Shown: positions 27,902 to 39,817, numbered from the stretch's first letter. The stretch: DNA of 64,000 nucleotides from Seonamhaeicola sp. ML3 (GCF_023273855.1 NZ_CP096884.1:124001-188000), one strand, 5' to 3'. The notes: generated by a model not told the origin, from the sequence alone. Numbers and translations are program-made.

Positions 27902-28219
27902 TTATGCTTCGCCTGTTGGTCCGAAATTTAAAGGAATTGGTGGTTGCTCGTAATCTTTGATTTCTCCATGTGCATTTTCAAATCTGTTTACGTTATCTGC
28001 TAATGCTTTAAGCAACCTTTTAGCGTGTTGGGGTGTTAGTATTATTCTAGACTTCACTTTATTCTTAGGAACCCCGGGCATAATATTAACAAAATCCACT
28101 ACAAATTCTGAAACCGAATGGTTTATAATAGCTAAGTTAGAATAAGTACCCTCGGCAACTTTTTCATCCAATTCTATATTTATTTGACCTTGTTTTTGTT
28201 TATCGTTTTCGTCAGCCAT
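27902..28219 (-). CDS. DUF3467 family protein
   Basis: A 105-residue cytoplasmic protein matching DUF3467 over its full length: NIELDEKVAEGTYSNLAIIN, EFVVDFVNIMPGV, KVKSRIILTPQHAKRLLKAL and a C-terminal NVNRFENAHGEI. The function is unknown. It follows rpoC on the same strand after 87 bases, an arrangement I recall as common in flavobacteria. A hairpin with a T tail lies between them, so it may be expressed at a lower level than rpoC by partial read-through. Confidence 0.88.
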   Translation of the reverse strand: MADENDKQKQGQINIELDEKVAEGTYSNLAIINHSVSEFVVDFVNIMPGVPKNKVKSRIILTPQHAKRLLKALADNVNRFENAHGEIKDYEQPPIPLNFGPTGEA

Positions 28220-28236
28220 AATTTCTAATTTAAATT

Positions 28237-28272
28237 AAAAAGCCTTCAAGTAAATTACATGAAGGCTTTTGT
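28237..28272 (-). terminator. Hairpin between rpoC and the DUF3467 gene
   Basis: An 11-base stem (28238-28248 with 28260-28270) and, on the minus strand, TTTTTAATTT after it. It could fully or partly end the rpoBC transcript. Confidence 0.7.
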
Positions 28273-28278
28273 TTTATA

Positions 28279-28297
28279 GATTCCCGCCCTCGCGGTT
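28279..28297. repeat. Degenerate short palindromic element, class A
   Basis: gattcccgccctcgcgg is the left part of the element seen intact at 41200, 53332 and 56143; the right arm has decayed. It sits between the rpoC stop codon and the downstream hairpin. Confidence 0.5.
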
Positions 28298-28306
28298 TAT
28301 CAATTC

Positions 28307-31300
28307 TTAGTTGTAATTCAACTCTTGCTTTACTTGCATCATTTCGTCAAATTCTTCTTTAGAACCTACGATGATATTAGAATAACTTCTCATACCTGTA
28401 CCTGCTGGAATTCTGTGTCCAACAATTACATTTTCTTTTAGTCCTTCTAAAGAATCTACCTTACCTGCTACAGCTGCTTCGTTAAGAACCTTAGTAGTTT
28501 CCTGGAACGATGCCGCAGAGATAAATGATTTAGTTTGAAGTGATGCTCTTGTAATACCTTGTAATATTGGCGTTGCTGTCGCTGGACTAGCATCTCTTGC
28601 CTCAACAAGTTTCTTGTCTTCTCTTCTTAAAATAGAATTTTCATCTCTTAATTCACGAGGTGTAACAATTTGACCTGCTTTAAGATTTTCAGAATCACCA
28701 GCATCTTCAATAACTTTCATTCCGAAGATATCATCATTTTCTTTGATGAAGTCTGCTTTATGAACTAATTGATCTTCTAAGAAAATCGTATCACCAGAAT
28801 CAATGATTCTTACTTTACGCATCATCTGTCTTACAACAACCTCGAAGTGCTTATCGTTAATCTTCACCCCTTGTAAACGGTATACTTCCTGTACTTCGTT
28901 CACTAAGTATTGCTGAACAGCTGAAGGTCCTTTAATATTTAAGATATCGTTAGGCGTAATAGAACCATCAGATAATGGCATACCTGCTTTTACGTAATCG
29001 TTCTCTTGAACAAGAATCTGATTAGATAACTTCACTAGGTATTTCTTAATATCACCTGTTTTAGATTCTACTATAATCTCACGGTTACCACGCTTGATTT
29101 TCCCGAAAGAAACCACACCATCAATCTCACTAACTACAGCTGGGTTGGATGGGTTACGAGCTTCGAATAACTCAGTTACACGAGGTAAACCACCTGTAAT
29201 ATCACCTGCCTTAGCAGACTTACGAGGTATCTTAACTAACACCTTACCAACATTAATCTTCTCACCGTCATCAATCATTAAGTGAGCTCCAACTGGTAAG
29301 TTGTAAGAACGGATTGTTTCTCCCTTACCATCCTCAATATGGATTGTTGGGATTAACTTCTTATTTCTAGATTCTGAAATTACTTTTTCTTGGAATCCGG
29401 TCTGCTCATCAATTTCTACTTGATAAGTTACACCTTGCTCGATGTTTTCGTATTTAATCTTACCAGCAAATTCTGAAATAATTACGCCATTATATGGATC
29501 CCATGTACAAACAACATCGCCTTTACTTAATTTCTGACCATTTTTGATTGCTAAATGTGAACCATAAGGAATGTTATTGGTACTTAAAGTAATACCTGTT
29601 TTCTCGTCTACTAATTTAACCTCAGATGTACGAGAGATTACGATATCAACTTCATTTCCTTCGTTATCTTCTCCTTTAACAGTTTTTAAATCTTCAATTT
29701 CAGCAACACCATCGAACTTAACGGCTAGCTTGTTATCCTCAGAAATGTTACCTGCAATACCACCTACGTGGAACGTACGTAATGTTAACTGAGTACCAGG
29801 CTCTCCAATTGATTGAGCAGCAACAACACCAACAGCTTCACCGCGCTGTACCATTTTACCGGTAGCAAGGTTACGTCCGTAACATTTCGCACAAATACCT
29901 TTAGTAGCTTCACAAGTTAAGGCAGAGCGTACTTCAATAGTCTCAATCGGAGAATCTCCAATAGCTTTAGCAATATCATCTTCAATTAACTGACCAGCTG
30001 AAACTAATAACTCATCGGTTAATGGATTGTACACATCATTTAAAGATACACGACCTACAATTCTTTCTTCTAAAGTTTCAACAACTTCATCATTCTTCTT
30101 CAATGGTGCAACTTCTACACCTCTCAGCGTACCACAGTCTTCTATGTTAATGATAACATCTTGAGATACATCTACTAAACGACGTGTTAAGTAACCTGCA
30201 TCTGCCGTTTTAAGAGCGGTATCTGCAAGACCTTTACGAGCACCGTGTGTAGAAATAAAGTATTCTAAAATTGAAAGACCTTCTTTAAAGTTAGAAAGAA
30301 TTGGATTTTCAATAATCTCACCACCACCTGCGTTAGATTTTTTAGGCTTAGCCATTAATCCACGCATACCAGTTAACTGACGGATTTGCTCTTTAGAACC
30401 ACGAGCTCCAGAATCAAGCATCATAAATACCGAGTTAAATCCTTGTTGATCCTCACGGATACGTTTCATAGATAACTCTGTTAACTCTGCATTGGTAGAT
30501 GTCCAAATATCAATTACCTGATTATAACGTTCGTTGTTGGTAATAAGTCCCATATTATAGTTACCCATAATACCATCAACTAAACCGTTAGCACTATCAA
30601 TCATAGTTTGTTTCTCAGCAGGGATAATAATATCTCCTAAACTGAATGACAAACCTCCTTTGAATGCAAAATTAAATCCTAAGGTTCTAATTGAATCCAA
30701 GAATTCAGCCGTTTCTGGTACAGATGTAACTTTAAGAATATCACCAATAATATCTCTTAATGATTTCTTAGTTAATACCTGATTGATATAACCTGCGGCT
30801 TGAGGTACATGTTGGTTGAATAATACACGACCAACAGTAGTCTCAACAATCATTCTATCTAATTTACCATCTTCATTTAGGTCTATCGTTCTAACTTTTA
30901 TACCAGCATTCAAATCTACGCGCTTCTCGTTGAAGGCAATTTCTACTTCTTCTGGAGAGTAGAAAGTCAACCCTTCACCTTTAATAGGTAATTCTGGAGT
31001 AGATTTACGCTCTTTGGTCATATAATAAAGACCAAGAACCATATCCTGAGATGGTACTGTTACCGGAGAACCATTCGCTGGGTTTAAGATATTATGAGAT
31101 GCCAACATCAATAATTGACATTCTAGGATTGCCTCTGGTCCTAATGGTAAGTGTACCGCCATCTGGTCACCATCGAAATCCGCGTTAAATGCCGTACACA
31201 CTAATGGGTGTAATTGAATTGCTTTACCCTCGATTAACTTAGGTTGGAACGCTTGAATACCAAGACGGTGTAACGTAGGAGCACGGTTTAGTAATACTGG

Positions 31301-32608
31301 ATGTCCTTTAAGAACATTTTCCAAGATATCCCAAACTACTGGCTCTCTTTTATCTATGATTTTCTTTGCAGATTTTACAGTCTTAACAATACCTCTTTCA
31401 ATTAATTTTCTAATTACGAAAGGTTTGTAAAGCTCTGCTGCCATGTTCTTTGGCAATCCACATTCGTATAATTTTAATTCAGGACCAACAACAATTACAG
31501 AACGTGCAGAATAGTCAACACGCTTACCAAGTAAGTTTTGACGGAAACGTCCTTGCTTACCTTTTAATGAATCTGATAATGATTTTAATGGTCTGTTAGA
31601 ATCTGTTTTTACTGCTGAAGATTTACGTGTGTTATCAAATAATGAATCTACAGATTCTTGTAACATACGTTTCTCATTACGCAAGATTACTTCAGGAGCT
31701 TTAATTTCAACTAAACGCTTTAAACGATTGTTTCTGATGATTACTCTTCGATATAAATCATTTAAATCTGAAGTAGCGAAACGACCACCATCTAATGGTA
31801 CTAAAGGACGTAATTCTGGTGGAATTACAGGAATAACCTTCATAATCATCCATTCTGGACGGTTCTCACGATTATTGTTAGACTCGCGTAAAGCCTCTAC
31901 AACTTGTAAACGCTTTAATGCTTCTGTTTTACGTTGTTTAGAAGTTTCAGTATTTGCTTTATGACGTAATTCATAAGACAAGCCTTCTAAATCAATTCTT
32001 GACAACAACTCAATTAAACACTCAGCCCCCATTTTAGCGATGAACTTATTAGGGTCTGTGTCTTCTAAATATTGATTGTCTTGAGGAAGTGCTTCTAAAA
32101 TGTTCAGATATTCTTCTTCAGTAAGAAAATCCATTTTTTGTAATGGTTCTCCTTCTTCATTCTTAGCTAAACCTGGTTGGATTACTACATAACGCTCGTA
32201 GTAAATAATCATATCCAACTTCTTAGATGGTAATCCTAATAGGTAACCAATTTTGTTTGGTAACGAACGGAAATACCAAATATGTGCAACAGGTACTACT
32301 AAGTTAATGTGACCAACTCTATCTCTACGTACTTTTTTCTCAGTAACTTCAACACCACAACGGTCACAAACGATACCTTTATAACGAATACGCTTATATT
32401 TTCCACAAGCACACTCATAATCCTTTACAGGACCAAAAATACGCTCACAGAATAAACCATCTCTTTCTGGTTTGTGCGTACGGTAATTAATAGTTTCTGG
32501 TTTTAAAACCTCTCCTCTTGAATCTGCTAAAATAGATTCTGGTGATGCTAAACCAATAGAGATTTTATTGAATCTCTTAACTGTATTTTTATCTTGTTTT
32601 CTTGCCAT
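28307..32608 (-). CDS. rpoC: DNA-directed RNA polymerase subunit beta'
   Basis: A 1433-residue subunit, the expected size for Bacteroidota. The N-terminal zinc ribbon (CxCGKYK ... CDRCG, ~residues 66-90), the catalytic Mg site [12 protein letters not shown] (~472-483) that holds the active-centre aspartates, the bridge/trigger region (RPQ-type segments, TLRTFHVGG), and the second zinc site ([13 protein letters not shown], ~895-910) are all present. It forms the active site cleft together with beta. It lies 29 bases after rpoB in one transcript and ends near the DUF3467 gene. Confidence 0.99.
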   Translation of the reverse strand: MARKQDKNTVKRFNKISIGLASPESILADSRGEVLKPETINYRTHKPERDGLFCERIFGPVKDYECACGKYKRIRYKGIVCDRCGVEVTEKKVRRDRVGHINLVVPVAHIWYFRSLPNKIGYLLGLPSKKLDMIIYYERYVVIQPGLAKNEEGEPLQKMDFLTEEEYLNILEALPQDNQYLEDTDPNKFIAKMGAECLIELLSRIDLEGLSYELRHKANTETSKQRKTEALKRLQVVEALRESNNNRENRPEWMIMKVIPVIPPELRPLVPLDGGRFATSDLNDLYRRVIIRNNRLKRLVEIKAPEVILRNEKRMLQESVDSLFDNTRKSSAVKTDSNRPLKSLSDSLKGKQGRFRQNLLGKRVDYSARSVIVVGPELKLYECGLPKNMAAELYKPFVIRKLIERGIVKTVKSAKKIIDKREPVVWDILENVLKGHPVLLNRAPTLHRLGIQAFQPKLIEGKAIQLHPLVCTAFNADFDGDQMAVHLPLGPEAILECQLLMLASHNILNPANGSPVTVPSQDMVLGLYYMTKERKSTPELPIKGEGLTFYSPEEVEIAFNEKRVDLNAGIKVRTIDLNEDGKLDRMIVETTVGRVLFNQHVPQAAGYINQVLTKKSLRDIIGDILKVTSVPETAEFLDSIRTLGFNFAFKGGLSFSLGDIIIPAEKQTMIDSANGLVDGIMGNYNMGLITNNERYNQVIDIWTSTNAELTELSMKRIREDQQGFNSVFMMLDSGARGSKEQIRQLTGMRGLMAKPKKSNAGGGEIIENPILSNFKEGLSILEYFISTHGARKGLADTALKTADAGYLTRRLVDVSQDVIINIEDCGTLRGVEVAPLKKNDEVVETLEERIVGRVSLNDVYNPLTDELLVSAGQLIEDDIAKAIGDSPIETIEVRSALTCEATKGICAKCYGRNLATGKMVQRGEAVGVVAAQSIGEPGTQLTLRTFHVGGIAGNISEDNKLAVKFDGVAEIEDLKTVKGEDNEGNEVDIVISRTSEVKLVDEKTGITLSTNNIPYGSHLAIKNGQKLSKGDVVCTWDPYNGVIISEFAGKIKYENIEQGVTYQVEIDEQTGFQEKVISESRNKKLIPTIHIEDGKGETIRSYNLPVGAHLMIDDGEKINVGKVLVKIPRKSAKAGDITGGLPRVTELFEARNPSNPAVVSEIDGVVSFGKIKRGNREIIVESKTGDIKKYLVKLSNQILVQENDYVKAGMPLSDGSITPNDILNIKGPSAVQQYLVNEVQEVYRLQGVKINDKHFEVVVRQMMRKVRIIDSGDTIFLEDQLVHKADFIKENDDIFGMKVIEDAGDSENLKAGQIVTPRELRDENSILRREDKKLVEARDASPATATPILQGITRASLQTKSFISAASFQETTKVLNEAAVAGKVDSLEGLKENVIVGHRIPAGTGMRSYSNIIVGSKEEFDEMMQVKQELNYN

Positions 32609-32637
32609 AATATATGGATGAAATGATTTTTAATTTA

Positions 32638-35600
32638 CTACTCTTCTAATCTGATGTCTAATCCTAAACCTTTTAATTCATGCATTAATACATTGAATGA
32701 TTCAGGTAATCCTGGATCTGGCATTGGTTCACCTTTAACGATACTTTCGTAAGTTTTGGCTCTACCAATAACATCATCAGACTTAACAGTCAATATTTCA
32801 CGTAAAGTACTTGATGCACCGTATGCTTCAAGTGCCCATACTTCCATCTCTCCAAAACGCTGACCACCAAACTGTGCTTTACCACCTAATGGCTGTTGCG
32901 TAATTAACGAGTAAGGTCCAATAGAACGTGCGTGCATCTTATCGTCAACCATGTGTCCTAATTTCAACATGTAGATAACACCAACAGTTGCCGCTTGATC
33001 AAAACGCTCTCCTGTACCACCGTCATATAAGTGCGTATGACCAAAACGAGGCACTCCTGCTTCGTCTGTCAACTCATTAATTTGGTCTAGAGTTGCACCA
33101 TCAAAAATAGGTGTAGCAAACTTGCGACCTAAATTTTGACCTGCCCAACCAAGAACAGTTTCATAAATCTGTCCGATGTTCATACGAGATGGTACCCCTA
33201 ATGGATTCAATACGATATCTACTGGCGTTCCATCTTCTAAGAATGGCATATCTTCTTGACGAACGATTCTTGCAACAATACCTTTGTTACCGTGACGTCC
33301 TGCCATCTTATCACCTACTTTAAGCTTACGTTTCTTAGCAATATAAACTTTTGCAAGCTTGATGATTCCTGCTGGTAATTCATCTCCAACTGAAATAGTG
33401 AACTTTTCACGTCTTAGAGCACCTTGAAGATCGTTTTCCTTAATCTTGTAATTATGGATTAAATCTGCAACAAGAGCATTAGTATGATCATCTGTAGTCC
33501 ATTTACCAGATACTAAATGAGCATAGTCATCAACAGCATTTAACATCTTTAAAGTAAATTTCTTCCCTTTAGGGAATACCTCTTCACCTAAATCATTGAA
33601 GATTCCTTGAGCTGTTTTACCGTTTACGATAGCGAATAATTTGTCAATTAAAATATCTTTTAAATCGTCAAATCTTCTATCGTATTCAGCTTCTAAAGCT
33701 AAGATATCATCTTTATCTTGTGCTCTCTTACGCTTATCTTTTACTGCTCTAGCAAATAATTTTTTATCAATTACAACACCATTTAATGATGGAGACGCTT
33801 TTAATGATGCATCTTTTACATCACCAGCTTTATCACCGAAAATAGCACGTAATAATTTTTCTTCAGGCGTTGGATCAGATTCACCTTTAGGCGTAATCTT
33901 ACCAATTAAGATATCACCGGGCTTAACCTCTGCACCTACTCTAATCATACCGTTTTCATCAAGGTCTTTAGTTGCCTCTTCAGAAACATTAGGAATATCA
34001 TTAGTTAATTCTTCGTTACCTAATTTGGTATCTCTAACTTCTAATGAATACTCATCAATATGAATAGATGTAAAGATGTCTTCACGTACAACTTTTTCAG
34101 AAATTACAATCGCATCCTCAAAGTTATACCCTTTCCAAGGCATGAAGGCCACTTTCATATTCCTACCAAGTGCTAACTCACCTTTTTGAGTTGCGTATCC
34201 TTCACATAAAACCTGACCTTTAGTAACTCTATCTCCCTTAACCACAATTGGCTTTAAGTTGATTGAAGTACCTTGGTTAGTTTTTCTGAATTTGATTAAT
34301 TCGTAAACCTTTTCATCACTATCAAAGCTTACTTTAGCCTCATCCTCTGTACGGTCGTAACGAATTCTAATTTCATTTGCATCTACATAAAGTACTTCTC
34401 CTTCTCCTTCAGCATTAATCAATACTCTAGAATCTGAAGCTACTTGACGCTCTAAACCAGTTCCTACGATAGGCGCATCTACTCTTAATAATGGTACTGC
34501 CTGACGCATCATGTTCGATCCCATTAACGCACGGTTCGCATCATCATGCTCTAAAAACGGAATTAAAGACGCCGAGATAGATGAAATCTGGTTTGGCGCT
34601 ACATCTGTATAATGTAATTCATTTGGATCTATCACAGGGAAATCACCTTCCATTCTGGCAATAACCTTATCATGTAATATCTTACCATCACCATCAACTT
34701 CAATAGTTGCTTGAGCGATTAATTTCTCTTCTTCTTCCTCTGCACTTAGGTAAGTAGGTGCGTTTTTAATATCTACAACACCATCTTCAACTTTTCTGTA
34801 AGGCGTCTCAATGAATCCCATAGAATTCACTTTCGCATAAACTGAAAGTGATGAAATCAAACCAATATTCGGTCCCTCTGGAGTTTCAATTGGACAAAGT
34901 CTTCCGTAGTGTGTATAGTGAACGTCACGAACCTCGAAACCAGCTCTTTCACGAGAAAGACCACCAGGTCCAAGTGCCGATAAACGACGCTTATGAGTAA
35001 TCTCTGCTAATGGATTTGTTTGATCCATAAACTGAGATAACTGGTTAGTTCCGAAGAATGAGTTAATTACTGAAGACAAGGTCTTCGCGTTAATCAAATC
35101 AATCGGTGTAAACACCTCGTTATCACGAACGTTCATACGCTCACGAATGGTACGAGCCATACGCGCTAAACCAACACCAAACTGAGAAGACAACTGCTCA
35201 CCTACTGTACGTACACGACGGTTAGATAAGTGATCGATATCATCAATCTCTGCTTTTGAGTTAATAAGCTCGATTAAATATTTAATAATGGTAATGATAT
35301 CTTCTTTGGTAAGCACTTGCTTATCCATCCCGATATCAAGACCTAATTTTTTGTTCATTCTGTAACGCCCAACTTCACCTAATGAGTAACGTTGATCAGA
35401 GAAGAATAATTTATCAATAATTCCTCTTGCTGTCTCCTCATCTGGTGGTTCAGCATTACGTAATTGTCTGTAGATATGTTCAACAGCCTCTTTTTCAGAG
35501 TTTGTTGGATCTTTTTGAAGCGTATTGTGAATAATGGCATAATCACCTTGCTCAGACGTTTCTTTGTGTAAAAGAATAGTCTTTACTTCTGCTTCTAGTA

Positions 35601-36450
35601 TCTCTTCAATATTTTCTTTGTCAAGAATTGTATCACGATCAAGCACAATCTCGTTACGCTCGATAGATACAACCTCTCCCGTATCTTCATCAACAAAATC
35701 CTCGTGCCATGTATTAAGTACACGAGCTGCTAACTTTCTTCCTGAATATTTCTTAAGTCCAGATTTTGAAACTTTAACCTCTTCGGCTAAATCAAAAATC
35801 TCTAAAATGTCTTTATCACGCTCAAAGCCTATAGCTCTGAAAAGCGTTGTTACAGGTAACTTCTTCTTTCTATCGATGTAAGCATACATTACCTGATTGA
35901 TGTCTGTAGCAAATTCAATCCAAGAACCTTTAAAAGGAATTACCCTAGCTGAATATAATTTAGTTCCGTTGGCATGGAAAGATTGTCCAAAGAATACCCC
36001 CGGAGAACGGTGTAATTGAGATACAACAACACGTTCTGCACCATTGATAACAAAGGTACCACTTGGAGTCATGTAAGGAATAGTTCCTAAGTATACGTCT
36101 TGAACAATAGTTTCGAAATCCTCATGTTCAGGATCTGTACAGTAAAGTTTTAACCTTGCCTTTAAGGGAACACTGTAAGTTAATCCTCTTTCAATACACT
36201 CATCGATAGCATATCTAGGTGGATCTATGAAGTAATCTAAAAATTCTAAAACAAATTGATTTCGAGAATCTGTGATTGGAAAGTTTTCCATGAAGGTGTT
36301 ATACAATCCTTCGTCACCTCTTTCTTCAGACTTTGTTTCTAATTGGAAAAAATCCTGGAAGGATTTAATTTGAATATCCAAGAAATCTGGATATTCTGTT
36401 CTATTTACAATAGACGAGAAATTTAATCTTTCAGCTTGTGTTGACAACAT
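32638..36450 (-). CDS. rpoB: DNA-directed RNA polymerase subunit beta
   Basis: A 1270-residue subunit complete from [13 protein letters not shown] to LGLDIRLEE. Landmarks: the rifampicin-pocket region ([20 protein letters not shown] and [20 protein letters not shown]), the [20 protein letters not shown] segment, and [20 protein letters not shown] near the C-terminus. The residues of the rifampicin pocket look like the sensitive wild type (D, H, R and S of [17 protein letters not shown] present). I start it at ATG 36450; one codon upstream is a TTG. An attenuator-like hairpin precedes it. Confidence 0.99.
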   Translation of the reverse strand: MLSTQAERLNFSSIVNRTEYPDFLDIQIKSFQDFFQLETKSEERGDEGLYNTFMENFPITDSRNQFVLEFLDYFIDPPRYAIDECIERGLTYSVPLKARLKLYCTDPEHEDFETIVQDVYLGTIPYMTPSGTFVINGAERVVVSQLHRSPGVFFGQSFHANGTKLYSARVIPFKGSWIEFATDINQVMYAYIDRKKKLPVTTLFRAIGFERDKDILEIFDLAEEVKVSKSGLKKYSGRKLAARVLNTWHEDFVDEDTGEVVSIERNEIVLDRDTILDKENIEEILEAEVKTILLHKETSEQGDYAIIHNTLQKDPTNSEKEAVEHIYRQLRNAEPPDEETARGIIDKLFFSDQRYSLGEVGRYRMNKKLGLDIGMDKQVLTKEDIITIIKYLIELINSKAEIDDIDHLSNRRVRTVGEQLSSQFGVGLARMARTIRERMNVRDNEVFTPIDLINAKTLSSVINSFFGTNQLSQFMDQTNPLAEITHKRRLSALGPGGLSRERAGFEVRDVHYTHYGRLCPIETPEGPNIGLISSLSVYAKVNSMGFIETPYRKVEDGVVDIKNAPTYLSAEEEEEKLIAQATIEVDGDGKILHDKVIARMEGDFPVIDPNELHYTDVAPNQISSISASLIPFLEHDDANRALMGSNMMRQAVPLLRVDAPIVGTGLERQVASDSRVLINAEGEGEVLYVDANEIRIRYDRTEDEAKVSFDSDEKVYELIKFRKTNQGTSINLKPIVVKGDRVTKGQVLCEGYATQKGELALGRNMKVAFMPWKGYNFEDAIVISEKVVREDIFTSIHIDEYSLEVRDTKLGNEELTNDIPNVSEEATKDLDENGMIRVGAEVKPGDILIGKITPKGESDPTPEEKLLRAIFGDKAGDVKDASLKASPSLNGVVIDKKLFARAVKDKRKRAQDKDDILALEAEYDRRFDDLKDILIDKLFAIVNGKTAQGIFNDLGEEVFPKGKKFTLKMLNAVDDYAHLVSGKWTTDDHTNALVADLIHNYKIKENDLQGALRREKFTISVGDELPAGIIKLAKVYIAKKRKLKVGDKMAGRHGNKGIVARIVRQEDMPFLEDGTPVDIVLNPLGVPSRMNIGQIYETVLGWAGQNLGRKFATPIFDGATLDQINELTDEAGVPRFGHTHLYDGGTGERFDQAATVGVIYMLKLGHMVDDKMHARSIGPYSLITQQPLGGKAQFGGQRFGEMEVWALEAYGASSTLREILTVKSDDVIGRAKTYESIVKGEPMPDPGLPESFNVLMHELKGLGLDIRLEE

Positions 36451-36470
36451 CAATGAACGGAATTTTGATT

Positions 36471-36509
36471 AAAAAAAATAATGATAGCGTATGTACTCTT
36501 TATATACGC
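36471..36509 (-). terminator. Attenuator-like hairpin before rpoB
   Basis: Minus strand stem GCGTAT/ATACGC (36504-36509 with 36487-36492), then a stretch ending in eight T (36471-36478), 20 bases before the rpoB start. It is the second of two consecutive hairpins between rplL and rpoB. Confidence 0.5.
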
Positions 36510-36514
36510 AAAAT

Positions 36515-36552
36515 GGTTTAGACCTGGGAGAACTACTCTCCAGGCCTAAACC
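36515..36552 (-). promoter_or_regulatory. Stable hairpin between rplL and rpoB
   Basis: A 13-pair stem (36515-36527 with 36540-36552, one wobble) that directly follows the rplL gene. The rplL-rpoB gap of other bacteria carries a comparable hairpin that acts as an attenuator or RNA processing site. Confidence 0.6.
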
Positions 36553-36575
36553 TTTGTGTTTTTGGTTTACTAAGC

Positions 36576-36956
36576 TTACTTAAGCTCAACCTCAGCTCCA
36601 GCCTCTTCTAATGAAGCTTTTAAGCCTTCTGCTTCGTCTTTAGAAACACCTTCTTTAATAGCGCTTGGTGCTTCATCAACTAATCCTTTAGCTTCTTTTA
36701 AGCCAAGACCTGTTAATTCTTTAACTAACTTTACAACAGCTAATTTAGAACCACCTGCCGCTTTAAGGATTACATCGAATTCAGTTTTTTCTTCTGCAGC
36801 TTCTCCTCCACCAGCAGCACCTCCACCAGCAGCAACAGCTACAGCTGCAGCAGCAGGCTCGATACCATACTCATCTTTTAATATAGTAGCTAACTCATTA
36901 ACTTCTTTTACAGTTAAGTTAACTAATTGTTCTGCGAAATCTTTTAAATCTGCCAT
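36576..36956 (-). CDS. rplL: 50S ribosomal protein L7/L12 (bL12)
   Basis: A 126-residue stalk protein. An N-terminal dimerisation helix pair (1-35), a flexible alanine/glycine hinge ([21 protein letters not shown], ~36-57) and the C-terminal factor-binding domain ([20 protein letters not shown] ... [20 protein letters not shown]) are clear. It recruits translation factors to the ribosome in several copies per ribosome. It follows rplJ by 69 bases, and is separated from rpoB by two hairpins. Confidence 0.98.
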   Translation of the reverse strand: MADLKDFAEQLVNLTVKEVNELATILKDEYGIEPAAAAVAVAAGGGAAGGGEAAEEKTEFDVILKAAGGSKLAVVKLVKELTGLGLKEAKGLVDEAPSAIKEGVSKDEAEGLKASLEEAGAEVELK

Positions 36957-37025
36957 TTTTCTATCGTTTTAAAATGTGTTTTTTAATAATAATTTATTTG
37001 TGTAAAAAGTGCGTACGCTTTAATA

Positions 37026-37547
37026 CTATCCTTCTTTTTCAGATAGTGTTTTAATAATACCAGCCAGTTTTCCACCACTTGATTGAAGTGCTGAAACAAC
37101 GTTCTTAGCAGGCGATTGTAACAATGTTACAATTTCACCAATCAATTCTTCTCTAGACTTGATATCTACTAAGGCGTCTAACTGATCATCGCCAATGTAA
37201 ATAGCTTCCTCAATAAAAGCTCCCTTTAATAAAGGTTTCTCTGATTTTTTACGGAAGTTCTTGATTAACTTTGCTGGTGCATTACCTGTTTCAGAATACA
37301 TCACAGATGTATTTCCTTTTAAAACAGTTGGAAGCTCTCCAAAATCTTTATCTGAAGCTTCCATTGCTTTTTCAAGTAATGTGTTTTTAACTACAGCCAT
37401 TTTTACGTTTGCTTTGAAAGCAGCACGACGTAAATCTGAGGTTGCTCCTGCGTTTAACCCAGAAATATCTGTTAAATAGATATTTGCATTTTCAGCTAAT
37501 TCTCCAGTTAACACCTCAATTACTTGCGATTTTTCTTCTCTAGTCAT
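37026..37547 (-). CDS. rplJ: 50S ribosomal protein L10 (uL10)
   Basis: A 173-residue protein forming the base of the L12 stalk. It has the N-terminal TREEKSQVIEVLTGELAENA, the LRRAAFKANVKMAVVKNTLL segment that contacts 23S rRNA, and the C-terminal helix that carries L12 dimers (LQSSGGKLAGIIKTLSEKEG). It lies 24 bases after rplA, too short for a long autoregulatory leader of the enterobacterial type. Confidence 0.98.
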   Translation of the reverse strand: MTREEKSQVIEVLTGELAENANIYLTDISGLNAGATSDLRRAAFKANVKMAVVKNTLLEKAMEASDKDFGELPTVLKGNTSVMYSETGNAPAKLIKNFRKKSEKPLLKGAFIEEAIYIGDDQLDALVDIKSREELIGEIVTLLQSPAKNVVSALQSSGGKLAGIIKTLSEKEG

Positions 37548-37571
37548 AATATAAGTTTTTAACTATTTAAA

Positions 37572-38261
37572 TTAACCAATCTTTGGGTCAACAGCTACAC
37601 TAGGACTCATTGTGGAAGACATAAAAATACTCTTCACGTAAGTTCCTTTTGCCGCAGTTGGCTTAAGTTTTATTAATGTTTGTAATAATTCATTTGCATT
37701 ACCTGCAATCTTATCAGCACTGAATGATGCCTTACCTATAGCAGCATGTACAATACCAGTTTTATCAACTTTAAAGTCAATTTTACCAGCTTTTACTTCT
37801 CCTACAGCTTTAGCAATATCCATTGTTACCGTACCAGTCTTTGGGTTAGGCATTAAACCACGAGGACCTAATACACGTCCTAAAGGACCTAATTTACCCA
37901 TTACACTAGGCATAGTGATAATAACGTCAACGTCTGTCCAACCACCTTTAATTTTGTCAAGGTATTCTTGTAAACCAACGTAATCTGCACCAGCTTCTTT
38001 AGCCTCTGCTTCTTTGTCTGGTGTAACTAATGCTAATACTTTCACATCTTTACCAGTACCATGTGGAAGTGAAACAACCCCTCTCACCATTTGATTTGCT
38101 TTTCTAGGATCCACTCCTAAACGAACTGCAATATCAACTGACGCATCAAATTTAGCATTGGTAATTTCTTTAATCAAAGCTGAAGCTTCATCTACAGAAT
38201 AAAGTCTTCCTTTTTCAATTTTCGCTTGAGCTTCTTTTTGTTTTTTTGTTAATCTTGCCAT
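37572..38261 (-). CDS. rplA: 50S ribosomal protein L1 (uL1)
   Basis: A 229-residue protein of the L1 stalk. Motifs: [20 protein letters not shown], the [20 protein letters not shown] region, the central [20 protein letters not shown] signature and the C-terminal [16 protein letters not shown]. In many bacteria L1 also represses its own mRNA. It lies 18 bases after rplK and 24 bases before rplJ. Confidence 0.98.
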   Translation of the reverse strand: MARLTKKQKEAQAKIEKGRLYSVDEASALIKEITNAKFDASVDIAVRLGVDPRKANQMVRGVVSLPHGTGKDVKVLALVTPDKEAEAKEAGADYVGLQEYLDKIKGGWTDVDVIITMPSVMGKLGPLGRVLGPRGLMPNPKTGTVTMDIAKAVGEVKAGKIDFKVDKTGIVHAAIGKASFSADKIAGNANELLQTLIKLKPTAAKGTYVKSIFMSSTMSPSVAVDPKIG

Positions 38262-38279
38262 TTCTTAATGTTTTAAAGA

Positions 38280-38717
38280 TTAATTAGGGAATTGCCCTGT
38301 TACAGTTATCCCCATAGATCTAGCAGTACCAGCTACCATTTTCATGGCAGACTCCACAGTAAATGCATTTAAATCTTGCATTTTGTCTTCTGCGATAGTT
38401 CTTACTTGATCCCAAGAAACTTTAGCTACTTTTTTTCTGTTTGGTTCACCTGAACCTTTCTTCACCTTGGCCGCTTCTAATAATTGTACTGCAGCTGGAG
38501 GTGTCTTGATCACAAAGTCAAATGACTTGTCTTTGTAAACAGAAATTACAACTGGTAAAACTTTACCAGCTTTATCTTGAGTTCTAGCATTAAATTGCTT
38601 ACAGAACTCCATGATATTAACCCCAGCAGCACCTAGAGCGGGTCCAACCGGTGGCGAAGGATTCGCTGCACCTCCCCTAACTTGTAGCTTAACTACTTTA
38701 CTTAACTCTTTTGCCAT
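38280..38717 (-). CDS. rplK: 50S ribosomal protein L11 (uL11)
   Basis: A 145-residue protein of the GTPase-associated centre. The proline-rich thiostrepton-site segment ([20 protein letters not shown]) and the C-terminal rRNA-binding domain ([20 protein letters not shown], then [13 protein letters not shown]) are intact. I start it at ATG 38717 ([13 protein letters not shown]); a frame beginning at 38741 adds eight residues not seen in the family. Confidence 0.98.
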   Translation of the reverse strand: MAKELSKVVKLQVRGGAANPSPPVGPALGAAGVNIMEFCKQFNARTQDKAGKVLPVVISVYKDKSFDFVIKTPPAAVQLLEAAKVKKGSGEPNRKKVAKVSWDQVRTIAEDKMQDLNAFTVESAMKMVAGTARSMGITVTGQFPN

Positions 38718-38789
38718 TTTTAATAATTTAATTTGATACAATTCTTATAGTTGGAAGCAAAAGAATGTATCTATATAGTGTAACAATTA

Positions 38790-39344
38790 TTATACTTTTT
38801 CAACTTGCATATAGCTTAACTCTAATGGTGTTTTTCTTCCGAAAATCTTTACCATTACCTCAAGCTTACGCTTTTCTTCGTTAATTTTCTCGATAGTACC
38901 ATCAAACCCGTTGAATGGTCCATCAATTACCTTAACTGTTTCTCCTTTAGTAAAAGGAATGGCGACGTTAGTTGTTTCTTCTACTGCTAATTCGTCTACC
39001 TTACCTAACATCCTGTTTACCTCAGATTGCCTTAATGGCACAGGGTCTCCTCCTTTAGTTTCTCCTAAAAAGCCGATAACATTAGTTATACCTTTTATGA
39101 TATGAGGAATTTCACCTGATAAATTAGCCTGTATCATAATATAACCCGGGAAATAAACTTTCTCTTTGCTTATTTTTTTCCCGTTCCTAATCTGAATCAC
39201 TTTTTCTGTTGGAACCAAAACCTGATCAACATAATCTTGCATACCTAAACGAGCAATTTCATTCTCGATATAAGTTTTGATTTTGTTTTCTTGACCACTT
39301 ACAGCCCTAACAACGTACCATTTTTTTTCGCTAACTTCAGACAT
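38790..39344 (-). CDS. nusG: Transcription termination/antitermination protein NusG
   Basis: A 184-residue protein with an N-terminal NGN domain (KKWYVVRAVSGQENKIKTYI, then KVYFPGYIMIQANL) that binds RNA polymerase, and a C-terminal KOW domain (GETVKVIDGPFNGFDGTIEKI). It couples transcription to translation through S10 and Rho. It lies 7 bases after secE, the usual order secE-nusG-rplK-rplA. Confidence 0.98.
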   Translation of the reverse strand: MSEVSEKKWYVVRAVSGQENKIKTYIENEIARLGMQDYVDQVLVPTEKVIQIRNGKKISKEKVYFPGYIMIQANLSGEIPHIIKGITNVIGFLGETKGGDPVPLRQSEVNRMLGKVDELAVEETTNVAIPFTKGETVKVIDGPFNGFDGTIEKINEEKRKLEVMVKIFGRKTPLELSYMQVEKV

Positions 39345-39351
39345 AAACTTT

Positions 39352-39546
39352 TTAACTAATTAATTCAAAGTATAAACTAATAACCTTAGTAAAAACTGTA
39401 TCCACACCCCAAATAGCTAATGAAAAAATAATAGAGAATACCGCTACCAAAACTGTTAAACTTTGTGCTTCTGCCCAAGTAGGCCAAGTCACGTTAGTTT
39501 TTAGCTCGTTAAATGATTCTTTAATATAATTTATAAAACCTGCCAT
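39352..39546 (-). CDS. secE: Preprotein translocase subunit SecE
   Basis: A 64-residue single-span inner-membrane protein. The amphipathic N-terminal part (FINYIKESFNELKTNVTWPT) with the conserved VTWPTWAEA motif precedes one transmembrane helix (VLVAVFSIIFSLAIWGVDTVF). It clamps SecY in the Sec channel. Length is normal for the short form. Confidence 0.97.
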   Translation of the reverse strand: MAGFINYIKESFNELKTNVTWPTWAEAQSLTVLVAVFSIIFSLAIWGVDTVFTKVISLYFELIS

Positions 39547-39566
39547 TTATGTTTTTATTTGAACAC

Positions 39567-39719
39567 TTTGCTTTGACTGCGCTCAGCACATTCTCGCTCG
39601 GTGTAAACTTATTGAGAGACTATAGTCTCAAATTGTATTTGCACGGGTTGAGAGACTTCCTTCGTCTACGCTCAGGATAAACTTCTCGTCTCATGACTTC
39701 TAGCACGGGTTGAGAGACT
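39567..39719. repeat. Short-repeat insertion and duplicated tRNA-Trp 3' end
   Basis: Between secE and tRNA-Trp lie two copies of a class-B element (tgactgcgctcagcaca near 39574; tctacgctcaggataaac near 39665), a 14-base palindrome gagactatagtctc, and a 17-base direct repeat of the tRNA-Trp 3' end (39641-39657 and 39703-39719). The layout suggests tandem duplication of a unit that included the tRNA end. Confidence 0.6.
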
Positions 39720-39776
39720 CGAACTCCCGACACCTGGTTTTGGAGACCAGTGCTCTACCAACTGAGCTAAACCCGT
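39704..39776 (-). tRNA. tRNA-Trp (anticodon CCA)
   Basis: A 73-base minus-strand cloverleaf: acceptor ACGGGTT/AACCCGT, D arm TAGCTCAGTTGGTAGAGCA, anticodon loop CTCCAAA (anticodon CCA), T arm GGAGTTCGAGTCTCT. It lies between tuf and secE, the classic bacterial position. Confidence 0.97.
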
Positions 39777-39787
39777 AAATATAAGTC

Positions 39788-39817
39788 AAGGTATTCCCGT
39801 TAAAACCGGAATACCTT
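39788..39817 (-). terminator. Hairpin after tuf
   Basis: A perfect 10-base stem (39788-39797 with 39808-39817) between tuf and tRNA-Trp, but without a proper T run. It may be an RNA processing signal or weak terminator. Confidence 0.4.

Noticed and set aside
33641-34063. 140-codon plus-strand frame opposite rpoB
   Set aside because: Shadow of rpoB; serine-rich translation typical of antisense frames of AT-rich genes.
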